DNA from: Dehalococcoidia bacterium
Lineage (GTDB): Bacteria; Chloroflexota; Dehalococcoidia; GIF9; AB-539-J10
NCBI GenBank assembly: GCA_030606165.1
Contig: JAUWGZ010000001.1
Coordinates: 1-43,918 of the forward strand
Reading direction: 5' to 3'
Length of the DNA stretch: 43,918 nt
Shown here: piece by piece, positions 1 to 7,901 of the stretch
Numbering within the stretch: the stretch's first letter is position 1
How the letters are laid out: each line of letters opens with the position of its first letter
Translations under genes and position numbers: made by a program
Notes under the pieces: generated by a model
What the model saw: the letters and a program-made list of their open reading frames with translations, nothing else
Databases searched by the model: none
What the model was told of the DNA's origin: nothing

Positions 1-189
1 TCAAAGCGTTTAGAATTTTGATATTTGGATTTGTTGGGAGACTGGATTTTGGGATTTGGAATTTAGCCAATGAGATTGCCACGCCCCGACAAGTCGGGGC
101 TCGCAATGACAGGGTGGGTGTCATTGTGCATTGAAGCCTTCATATCCCCGCGGATGACCATCAGGCACACCGCTTTGAGGGCTTCGAGC
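1..189. other. Non-coding 5' end of window
   Basis: No gene is supported before the stop codon of the response regulator at 190. Positions 1-66 are AT-rich and purine/T-run biased (repeated tttgg/ggattt words), a texture that recurs at 24140-24255 and in the 3' end of coaD. Positions 75-107 hold a REP-like hairpin listed separately. The remainder has no convincing start codon with a ribosome binding site. Confidence 0.5.
75..107. repeat. REP-like palindromic element
   Basis: Inverted repeat: ATTGC (75-79) pairs with GCAAT (103-107), and inside it GCCCCGAC (83-90) pairs perfectly with GTCGGGGC (93-100) around an AA loop. The outer and inner arms are separated by a short asymmetric bulge. Hairpins of this composition (ATTGC...GCAATGACA flanks) are common dispersed intergenic repeats in bacterial genomes. 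It lies downstream of the signalling operon and may serve as a transcript end, though no U-tract follows. Confidence 0.6.
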
Positions 190-1236
190 CTATTTTGTCG
201 CTGTTTTGGCTGTTTTAAGGAATGCGGTGACGACATCTGGGTCGAACTGAGTGCCAGCACAGCGCTTGATCTCTTTTATGGCTTCCGTGATGGACATTGC
301 TGACCGATACGGTCGGTCGGATGTCATGGCATCAAAGGCATCGGCTACAGCCACGATTCTGGCCCCCAGCGGTATGTCATTGCCCGCTATAACCTGATGA
401 AGCCCACTGCCATCATAATGGTCATGGTGGTGCTCAATCGTCTCGATTATTTTTCCATCAACTATCGGCTGCACAATGTCGGCGCCGATATGAGTGTGAG
501 TCATAATGTGCTCGTACTCTTCACGTGTCAGCTTGCCGGGCTTATTCTGGACAAGCTGGTCAACTGCAATCTTCCCGACATCGTGGAGTAAACTTCCCCA
601 GCGCAAGTCTTCCATATCCTCTGCCGACAGACCAAGTTCATTGCCCAAGGCTAATGCTACCTCGGTCACCCGACGGGAATGTCCACCAGTGTACTTGTCC
701 TTAGCTTCGAGGGCAGATACCAGTGCCTCAATGGCGCCGAGGGAAAGTTTTCTAATCTCTTTTGTCTGCTCCTCAACCTTGTCCTCCAGGTATTGCTGGT
801 ATTCCTTGATTTTGAGCTGCAGCCGTCTTTTCTCAAGAGCTCTTTGGACGGCCAGGGAAAGTTCCTCCAGGTTGAAAGGCTTGCAGATGTAGTCATCAGC
901 CCCCTGCTTCAGACACTGAATGGCGACATTAACATCAGTAATAGCTGTAGCCATAATAACCGCCGTGTCAGGGTAGCCTGACTTTATTTCCGGGAGGAGT
1001 TCGATTCCTGATTTACCGGGCATCTTTATATCCAGAATAACCAGAGCAATCGGACTGGTTGCCAGCATATTCAAGGCTTGCTCAGCAGTATTCGCTTCCT
1101 CGCACTGGTAGCCTTCTCTTGATAATTTCTGGCAAAGGAGCTTCCTGATTGCAGCTTCATCATCGACGATAAGCAATGTTTCCCGCTGGCTGACCATACC
1201 CTCAATGCTTTTCTCGTTGGCGTTAGCCTGTTTCAT
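190..1236 (-). CDS. Response regulator with HD-GYP-type phosphohydrolase domain
   Basis: Cytoplasmic two-component output protein, 348 residues. Residues about 20-135 form a CheY-like receiver with acidic pair D25/D26, phospho-acceptor D69 (VILDIKMP) and K119. A coiled linker (140-165) joins it to an HD-GYP domain (about 170-340) with HD pair H218/D219 and the ADAFDAMTSDRPYR block. HD-GYP enzymes hydrolyse cyclic di-GMP. The signature is degenerate here: the expected HHE..DGxGYP reads HHD..DGSGLH (270-280), so activity or nucleotide specificity may differ. The ATG has an AGGGGA ribosome site. It follows the giant PAS kinase by 18 nt and is presumably its cognate regulator. Confidence 0.9.
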   Translation of the reverse strand: MKQANANEKSIEGMVSQRETLLIVDDEAAIRKLLCQKLSREGYQCEEANTAEQALNMLATSPIALVILDIKMPGKSGIELLPEIKSGYPDTAVIMATAITDVNVAIQCLKQGADDYICKPFNLEELSLAVQRALEKRRLQLKIKEYQQYLEDKVEEQTKEIRKLSLGAIEALVSALEAKDKYTGGHSRRVTEVALALGNELGLSAEDMEDLRWGSLLHDVGKIAVDQLVQNKPGKLTREEYEHIMTHTHIGADIVQPIVDGKIIETIEHHHDHYDGSGLHQVIAGNDIPLGARIVAVADAFDAMTSDRPYRSAMSITEAIKEIKRCAGTQFDPDVVTAFLKTAKTATK

Positions 1237-1254
1237 GGCGTTCCCCTGACATGG

Positions 1255-4200
1255 TCAGTGATTGTTAGTGGGCAGTTCGACAACAATAGTGGCTCCTTTA
1301 CCTGGCCGGCTCCTGGCATATATCTGCCCGCCGTGCTCGGACACTATCCCGTGGCAGATGCTCAAACCAAGCCCGGTTCCCTTGCCTGCTTCTTTGGTGG
1401 TGAAGAAGGGGTTGAATATCCGGCTCAGAGTTTCCGGTGGGATCCCCGGGCCGTCATCAGCGATTGAAATCCTCACGCTGCCGTTCCGTTTTTTGGTGGT
1501 AACGGTCAGAGTCCCCCTGTTATGCGCTTCAATCATAAAATATTCGGCGTTGATAATGATGTTGAGGAAAACCTGCTGCATTTGGGAATAGTCAACCTTG
1601 ATTTCGGGAAGGTCAGGAGCAAGCTGCCTCTGGACTTCGATACCATTTACTTTGTGCTCATAGGCACGTAATTTCAGCACGTCCTCAATAATGTTATTTA
1701 TCTGGTTAAGCTGCTTCGCGGGTGCTTGCTTTCGGGCAAATGTAAGGAGATTCTTCGTTACACTAGCGGCGCGCTGAGCTTCGTTGTGGATAAGCTTCAG
1801 GTCCTCACGGATGTCGTCAGGGATATCCTTTTCCATGACCAACTGGGAGAAACCGAGGACGCTCGTGAGCGGGTTGTTAAGTTCGTGGGCGGTGCCGGCT
1901 GCCAGTTCGCCAATGGAGGCCAGCCGGTCAGCCATCATAAGCCGCTCATTTTGTTGCTTTTGCTCAGTAATGTCTCTGGTAATATGTATAGTGCCGACGA
2001 CCTCACCTTTCTCATCGAAAATCGGTGATGTCGATTCACGGAGGTATTTTCCCAGGTTGGATTCGTAGAACTCTGCCGCCGCAGGTTTCCCAGTAGCCAG
2101 CGTCTGCTTGTGAGGACAGCCTGATATGGGTTTTTCCCCACTGTGTAGCTCATAGCAGTACCTGCCGATGATTTGCCTGGGCTTCATGTGAAAAATGTCA
2201 GCAAATGCCTTGTTTGCCCGCAGAATCTTGTATTCCCTGTCATGAATAGAGATAGCGTCGCTGATGGAATCGAAGGTGTCTCTCCATTCCTCGGCTGCGT
2301 GCTTTATCGCCTCCTCTGCCTGCTTGCGCTCGGTGATGTCGCTATATACGCCGTATGTGCCGACCAATTTGTCATTAAAACGAATGGGATAGGCGAGTAC
2401 AGAAACATCTACCAGGCTGCCATCTTTGCGTCTTCTCACCGATTCTTTCCGAACGACTTCTCCACCTGAAATCCTCTGAAGAGAATCGGACGCTTCCTGT
2501 ACATCCACTTCAGGGACGATGAGTTCGATAAGAGACCGAGCCTTGACTTCTTCATTAGAGTAGCCGAAAAGCACCTCAAATCCCCTGTTGGCTTGAATCG
2601 CCCTGTCGTTCGCGTCCATCATAATGATAGCATCGGGAGAGGTGTCAAACAGTTGCTGGAAGTAGGCTCTTTGAAGATTTATTGCTTCTTCCATCTTCTT
2701 GCGCTCGGTGATGTCCCGCTGGATGCAGAAGATCAGCTTCCGCCCCCCATACATGATCCCACTGATACTGATATCAACGTCAATGACCGAACCATCCTTG
2801 CGAGTGTGCTTCGTCTCCAGGTGGCGACCTTTCTCGTCAATCCCCCGCCCCATCTCCAGTATTTGCTCAGGTGGAAAATTTTTATCCCAGTCCCAGGTGT
2901 GCAGCTCACGGACTTCCTCAAGGGTATAGCCCAGCATCTCGGCAAAGCGCTGGTTGGCCTCCACTACCTTAGCGTCGACATCAAGGACGACTATCCCGTC
3001 TAGGGACTGGTCAACGAGGAGACGGCGCCGCGTCAATTCATCAGCCAGTGCCTGCTCCGCCTTCTTGCGCTCGGTAACGTCCCGACAGACGCAGAAGATT
3101 AGCTTCTGCCCCCCGAACATAGAGGCGTTAATACTGATATCAACGTCAATGACGGAGCCATCCTTGCGAGTGTGCGTTGTCTCCAGGAGGAAACCTTTCT
3201 CGTCAGCCTTCCTCCCCAGCTCATGTATTTTCTCGGGGGGAAAATTTTTATCCCAGTCCCAGGTATGCAGCTCATGGACTTCCTCGGGGGTATAGCCAAG
3301 CATCTCGGCAAAGCGCTGGTTGGCCTCATAAACCTTGTCGTTCTCATCGATGACAACTATCCCGTCCAGGGACTGGTCAACGAGGAGACGGCGCCGCGTC
3401 AACTCATCAGCCAGCGCCTGCTCCTGCTTCCTGCGCTCGGTGATATTCCGGCCAATCTCAAGGCAGGCAACAACCTCTCTCTTGGCGTCCCTGATGGGAT
3501 TAGACGTATTCTCCCAGAAAGAGAGCTCCCCCGAGGGCAGTACCCGCTGCCTCTCCGAGGTGTGGGGTTTACCATCCTTAAATGACTTTTCTACCGGGCA
3601 GTCTTCACAGATACTTTCTCTGCCTTCATAGACCCGGTAGCACTTCTCCCCCACGTGGTCACCGCCAGTACTTTTTCTTGAGGGCTCATTCTGAAAAATA
3701 ATGTTATATTCTGTATCCTGTATGCTGATGCCATCCTCCATGGCATCTATTAGTGATTGCAGCTTATTCCTCTCTGTTTGAAGCGCCTCCTCTGCCTGCT
3801 TACGCTCGGTGATGTCACACAGGACATCTATATGTGATGAGATTTTACCCTGCTTATCATACAAGGGAGAAATATGACACTCGCAAAGAAAAGTGCTGCC
3901 GTCCTTTCTCTTTTTTACTAGCGTCCCCACCCAGGTTTTACCGGAGGAAACGGTCTGCTCCACTTCCTGCTTGAAACTCTCTGGTGGGATTTCTACATTA
4001 AAGGCATCCACGTGTTTGCCCAGCATTTCTTGGGCAGGACAACCGAATAGCTCCTCCGCTGCCTTATTAACATAGGTAATATTATGACCAAGATTGGTAA
4101 CAAGTATGGCGTCTGATACCTGCTGGGTGACCGAGCTGAGAAGCCTCAACTCTTCCTCAGCCCGCTTGCGCTCGGTGATATTCCTAGCAATCTCAAGGCA

Positions 4201-7200
4201 GGAAACAATCTCTCCACGGGCATCTCTAATGGGATTAGCCGTATTCTCCCAGAAGACAACCTCCCCAGAGGGCGTTACCGTCCTCCTCTCCGAAGTGTGT
4301 GACTTACCATCCTTAAATGCCTTTTCTACCGGACAACCTTCACAGATACTTTCTCTGCCTTCGTAGACCCGGTAGCACTTCTCCCCCACGTGGTCACCAA
4401 AAATCGTCCTCTGCAGCCTACCCTCATAAATAATGTTATAGTCCCCATCCTGGATGGTGAGACCATCTGCCATGGCGTCTATTATTGATTGCAGCTTATT
4501 TCTCTCGGCTTGAAGCTCCTCCTCCTGCTTTTTCCGTTCGGTGATGTCTCTGGCAATGGAGATGTGACCAACGGGATTGCCCGAAGCATCCTTTAGCACA
4601 TTGGTACTTAACTCACCGGGAAATTCAGTGCCATCAGCCTTAAGCAGGGTGTATTCCACACCTCGGATTGTTCCCTCCTTTATAGCCTTCCGCATGTTGG
4701 CGGCTACTCTCTTGTGGTCACGGGGGGCAAGCAGTTCAAGGGCATCTTTCCCTCGAAGCTCATCCTTGGAGCTGAAGCCATGCATCTCTACCGTTCTTTG
4801 GTTTACCTCGGTGATGATACCTTTCAAATTAATAACTAATATCCCATCGGTGGCCGACTCAAATATTTTCCGTAGCTTTTCTTCCGAATCCCGCAGTGCT
4901 TTCTCCACCCGCTTGCGCTCCTGTTCCTGTTCTATGCTGTGCAGGGCAAAAGCGATATCTCCGGCAATCTCTTCAAACAAGCCGTGTTCTTCTTTTTCCG
5001 CAGCTCTGCCAGGCGGGATAGAAACAGTCATTAGTCCATACACCTTACCGCCGTGTTCCAGCCTGATGCTCATAGCATCTCTGCCAGTATCCTCTTTTGC
5101 TAGAGGACAACCCTCACACTCCGACGACACGTCTTTCATCACCAAAACGCCCGGTTTCTCCAGCACCTTACACCCACAAGGCGTCAACTCTCCACGCTTG
5201 AGCCTCTCCATAACTTGCAAGAAACTCTTGCCCAGGCCAGCTTCAGCAGCGGTTACCAGCTTGCCCGACTCATCCAGAAGGGCAATCCAGGCGCTGTAAT
5301 AACCTCGATTCTTGACAAAGTTATCACAGGCACCTTTGAGCAGGCTGTCGCGGTCGCTACCCCTGGCGATAAGCTTGTTGATGTTGCGTATGGCATGAAG
5401 CACCAGGTTGAAATGCTGCACTTTCTCCTCCGTCAGCTTGCGCTCGGTGATGTCCCTGGCAATAATTTGAAAGCCAACCGGAACCCTCAACCTTCTAAGT
5501 ACTTTGCCCTCTATTGCAACCCAGATCCATCGTCCGTCCTTGCATTTGAACTGAGTTTCCCAATGCTTGCTAGGCCCTCCCCTCAATCTGGCCGCCATCC
5601 GTTGTGTAAGGTACCTTATAGTACCGGCAGGAAGCCAATCCAGTTTTAAGCCGTTCTTGCCGACAATTTCTTCCCGTGAGTAACCTGACTCTGACTCGAA
5701 TCTCTTGTTGGCATAGGTGATTTTGCCCTTGAGGTCCGCACTAATTACGGCGATAGGTGCTTCCTCAAGCAAAGCGCTCTTTTCCTCCTCCGCCTCTCTC
5801 CATGCCTCCTCTGCTTGCTTACGCTCGGTGATGTCCGTAAAGGAAATTAAACCTGCTAATCTGCCCTCATGCATGATCCTTGTACCCACTGCGCTTATCC
5901 ATATTTCTCTGCCATCTTTGGTCATCACTCGAAACTCGTTAGTCTGGCGCAAGTCCTGTTCAAACATATCCTTCATAATAATCTTAAAAACTCTTTCCCT
6001 ATCCTCCGGCTGAAAGAAGTCCAGCGGATTTACTCCAATGCCTTCCTCTACAGAGCTAAACCCAAACGTTTTCGCAGCGGCTCGATTAGTCATCATTACT
6101 TTCATAGTTTCAGCGTCAATAATAAACGTGCCGACGACCGAGCTATCGAACAAAGCTCTATACTTTTCCTCGCTTTGTCGCAGCGCCTCCTCTGCTTGCT
6201 TGCGCTCGGTGATGTCCTGGTTTACCCCGTAAGTTCTGACTGTGCTTCCAGTCTCATCTTTGACGATGAAAAAGCGCACGGAAATATATCCAACCTCACC
6301 ATCTGCGTAAATAATTCGATGGTCGAGCTGCCTGCTGAAACTGGGATCATCGGCTTGAAGGGCTTTGCGGACTTCCACGCCAACAAGAGGTGCATCCTCG
6401 GGATAGACAAAACGCCTTGCGTACTCGGCGGATGACATGGTATATCCGCCAACCTCCTCAGCGGTGGTGTGGAATATCGCATAAAAGGCATCACTGAAAA
6501 TAAACAGGTCGTTTATTGCATCATATTCCCATGGTCCGAGATGCGCCATCTGCACGGCAGTGGATAGCTGGGCCTGGGTCTTACTCAGTTCCTCCTCTGC
6601 CTTCTTGCGCTCGGTGATGTTCTTGGTAAGCTCAAGACAGGAAACAACCCTTCCCTCGGCGTCTCTAATGGGGTTAGCCGTATTCTCCCAGAAAGCAACC
6701 TCCCCCGCGATTGCCGTCCTCCTCTCCGCGGTGTGTGACTTACCATCCTTAAATGCTTTTTCTACTGGGCACCCGTCACAAATCTCTTCTCTACCTTCAT
6801 AGACGCGGTAGCATTTCTCCCCCAGGTGGTCACCACCAGAAGCTATCTTCGACAGCTCATTCTGATAAATAATGTTATATTCCCTATCCTGGATGGTGAG
6901 GGTGTATTCCATGGCATCTATTAATGATTGCAGCTTATTCTTCTCGGCTTGAAGCGCCTCATCTGTTTGCTTGTGCGCGGTGATGTCTATGAAGTTCCCC
7001 AGAGTTGCCGGTCTCCCACGGTACTGGACGGAGGCAACTGACTCCATTACCCACTTAATGCTGCCGTTCTTGTGGGTCACCCTGAATTGGTATGGCAGGG
7101 TGAGTTCTCCCTTCAGCATCTTCATGGCATTTTCTCTGGCTATCACCCTGTCTTCGGGAATGATAAGCTCTAGAGAATCCTTGTCCAGCAATTCATCTTC

Positions 7201-7341
7201 CCTGTAGCCGGTGTTATGCTGGAAGGTGGGGTTGGTATAGCAAAACTTTCCATCCTGTATGATGCAAAGTCCAACTGGCGATTTGTCGGCTAGAGTCTCG
7301 AATAAGTTTTCTGCCTCCGTTTCTTTGACTGCTAATCTCAT
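1255..7341 (-). CDS. Giant multi-PAS/GAF sensor histidine kinase
   Basis: A 2028-residue protein with no evident membrane segment, so probably a cytosolic sensor. In order: five PAS domains (about 10-632), one GAF (645-795), eight more PAS (815-1793), HisKA (1800-1865, phospho-acceptor H1819 in GTAHELNNPL) and a GHKL ATPase (1920-2025; DDGPGI and GKGTGLGLS motifs). Every PAS ends in a D-I-T-E-R-K type linker. Four PAS domains (the 2nd, 7th, 9th and 13th) carry a Cys motif of the form CYRVYEG...C..CP, and the GAF has CGC plus CEGC, so redox, metal or ligand sensing is plausible but inferred. Start ATG at 7341 has an AGGTGG ribosome site. It sits between a small HTH gene (12 nt upstream) and the HD-GYP regulator. 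Confidence 0.93.
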   Translation of the reverse strand: MRLAVKETEAENLFETLADKSPVGLCIIQDGKFCYTNPTFQHNTGYREDELLDKDSLELIIPEDRVIARENAMKMLKGELTLPYQFRVTHKNGSIKWVMESVASVQYRGRPATLGNFIDITAHKQTDEALQAEKNKLQSLIDAMEYTLTIQDREYNIIYQNELSKIASGGDHLGEKCYRVYEGREEICDGCPVEKAFKDGKSHTAERRTAIAGEVAFWENTANPIRDAEGRVVSCLELTKNITERKKAEEELSKTQAQLSTAVQMAHLGPWEYDAINDLFIFSDAFYAIFHTTAEEVGGYTMSSAEYARRFVYPEDAPLVGVEVRKALQADDPSFSRQLDHRIIYADGEVGYISVRFFIVKDETGSTVRTYGVNQDITERKQAEEALRQSEEKYRALFDSSVVGTFIIDAETMKVMMTNRAAAKTFGFSSVEEGIGVNPLDFFQPEDRERVFKIIMKDMFEQDLRQTNEFRVMTKDGREIWISAVGTRIMHEGRLAGLISFTDITERKQAEEAWREAEEEKSALLEEAPIAVISADLKGKITYANKRFESESGYSREEIVGKNGLKLDWLPAGTIRYLTQRMAARLRGGPSKHWETQFKCKDGRWIWVAIEGKVLRRLRVPVGFQIIARDITERKLTEEKVQHFNLVLHAIRNINKLIARGSDRDSLLKGACDNFVKNRGYYSAWIALLDESGKLVTAAEAGLGKSFLQVMERLKRGELTPCGCKVLEKPGVLVMKDVSSECEGCPLAKEDTGRDAMSIRLEHGGKVYGLMTVSIPPGRAAEKEEHGLFEEIAGDIAFALHSIEQEQERKRVEKALRDSEEKLRKIFESATDGILVINLKGIITEVNQRTVEMHGFSSKDELRGKDALELLAPRDHKRVAANMRKAIKEGTIRGVEYTLLKADGTEFPGELSTNVLKDASGNPVGHISIARDITERKKQEEELQAERNKLQSIIDAMADGLTIQDGDYNIIYEGRLQRTIFGDHVGEKCYRVYEGRESICEGCPVEKAFKDGKSHTSERRTVTPSGEVVFWENTANPIRDARGEIVSCLEIARNITERKRAEEELRLLSSVTQQVSDAILVTNLGHNITYVNKAAEELFGCPAQEMLGKHVDAFNVEIPPESFKQEVEQTVSSGKTWVGTLVKKRKDGSTFLCECHISPLYDKQGKISSHIDVLCDITERKQAEEALQTERNKLQSLIDAMEDGISIQDTEYNIIFQNEPSRKSTGGDHVGEKCYRVYEGRESICEDCPVEKSFKDGKPHTSERQRVLPSGELSFWENTSNPIRDAKREVVACLEIGRNITERRKQEQALADELTRRRLLVDQSLDGIVVIDENDKVYEANQRFAEMLGYTPEEVHELHTWDWDKNFPPEKIHELGRKADEKGFLLETTHTRKDGSVIDVDISINASMFGGQKLIFCVCRDVTERKKAEQALADELTRRRLLVDQSLDGIVVLDVDAKVVEANQRFAEMLGYTLEEVRELHTWDWDKNFPPEQILEMGRGIDEKGRHLETKHTRKDGSVIDVDISISGIMYGGRKLIFCIQRDITERKKMEEAINLQRAYFQQLFDTSPDAIIMMDANDRAIQANRGFEVLFGYSNEEVKARSLIELIVPEVDVQEASDSLQRISGGEVVRKESVRRRKDGSLVDVSVLAYPIRFNDKLVGTYGVYSDITERKQAEEAIKHAAEEWRDTFDSISDAISIHDREYKILRANKAFADIFHMKPRQIIGRYCYELHSGEKPISGCPHKQTLATGKPAAAEFYESNLGKYLRESTSPIFDEKGEVVGTIHITRDITEQKQQNERLMMADRLASIGELAAGTAHELNNPLTSVLGFSQLVMEKDIPDDIREDLKLIHNEAQRAASVTKNLLTFARKQAPAKQLNQINNIIEDVLKLRAYEHKVNGIEVQRQLAPDLPEIKVDYSQMQQVFLNIIINAEYFMIEAHNRGTLTVTTKKRNGSVRISIADDGPGIPPETLSRIFNPFFTTKEAGKGTGLGLSICHGIVSEHGGQIYARSRPGKGATIVVELPTNNH
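2706..3437. repeat. Tandem 366-bp in-gene duplication (PAS10/PAS11)
   Basis: Two adjacent copies of about 366 bp (2706-3071 and 3072-3437; exactly 122 codons) within the kinase gene. Long identical stretches survive, for example the segment starting ctatcccgtc at 2991 recurs at 3357. The encoded PAS domains share ADELTRRRLLVDQSLDGIVV and ELHTWDWDKNFPPE. A recent tandem PAS duplication is the simplest explanation. Confidence 0.85.
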
Positions 7342-7353
7342 GTATCCACCTGC

Positions 7354-7572
7354 TTAGTTTTCTCGACTTATTGCCGTAACATAGCTGGTCTTCGCTCTAA
7401 TGGTATCTAACTGAGCCGGGGTGAATAGTCTCCAGCCCCGCCAGTCCCGGTACTCGACGTCGGAAAATATCCCTTCTTTTAACCACCTGAAGAGGGTATT
7501 TCTACTGATGCCGATCATCCGGCAAACCTCAGCTGTCCTGTAATAGGTCTGGTCATTAATAACAACGGGCAT
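7354..7572 (-). CDS. Small excisionase/MerR-type helix-turn-helix protein
   Basis: 72 residues. Residues 10-35 (YRTAEVCRMIGISRNTLFRW) form a MerR/excisionase-type winged HTH, followed by a short wing (RDWRGWRLFTPAQLDTI) typical of AlpA/Xis-like DNA binders that read an origin- or promoter-proximal site. The ATG at 7572 follows a GGAGAGGA ribosome site. It is the first gene of the kinase operon, 12 nt before the kinase start, and its promoter overlaps a perfect palindrome, so autoregulation is plausible (inference). It could alternatively be a leftover phage-type regulator, but no phage genes are nearby. Confidence 0.85.
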   Translation of the reverse strand: MPVVINDQTYYRTAEVCRMIGISRNTLFRWLKEGIFSDVEYRDWRGWRLFTPAQLDTIRAKTSYVTAISREN

Positions 7573-7607
7573 ATCTTCCTCTCCTGAAACTACTCAGCTA
7601 TGCCATA

Positions 7608-7624
7608 CTATATTATTAATATAG
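7608..7624. promoter_or_regulatory. Perfect palindrome overlapping the operon -10 (operator candidate)
   Basis: The sequence CTATATTATTAATATAG has 8-bp perfect arms (7608-7615 and 7617-7624) around one central T. It covers the -10 hexamer and start-site region of the HTH-kinase promoter, the classic position for a repressor operator. The HTH protein of the same operon is an obvious candidate ligand; this is inference. Confidence 0.55.
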
Positions 7625-7647
7625 ACTCGTGTGTTGGAAAGTGTCAA
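7618..7647 (-). promoter_or_regulatory. Sigma-70-type promoter of the HTH-kinase-regulator operon
   Basis: On the minus strand: -35 TTGACA (7642-7647), 18-nt spacer, -10 TATATT (7618-7623). This gives a leader of about 38 nt before the ATG at 7572. The -35 is a perfect consensus match and the -10 is 5 of 6. Confidence 0.7.
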
Positions 7648-7901
7648 TCACCCATTTGTACCTGTTATTCCGTTACTTTAGTCCTGGCTTGTTCAGCGGC
7701 TCCTGTTGGTCGGACACCTGATGCAAAGCACTGGCATTCCGACCGGCCGCCAGCGGAATGGGTTCGCCATATTCTGGGAGAGAGGTGTGAATTAATGGGA
7801 GGTGCTCGCGAAATTGTTGAGTTTCAGCTTCGATTTCCCCGAGCAGAAGGGCAACGGGGTAGCCTCAAGTGGACCCAACTCCTGGTGAACGACTCCCCCG
7901 A
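7625..7901. other. Intergenic region between uvrB end and the signalling operon promoter
   Basis: No gene is convincing here. One plus-strand reading frame is open through it and into the uvrB 3' end, but it has no ribosome site and matches no family I recognise. A hairpin CATTCCG (7735-7741) / CGGAATG (7754-7760) with a 12-nt loop could be the 3' end structure of the uvrB transcript, though no U-tract follows it. Confidence 0.4.

Noticed and set aside
70..303. Plus-strand frame at the window start
   Set aside because: Crosses the REP-like hairpin and lies antisense to the conserved HD-GYP C-terminus.
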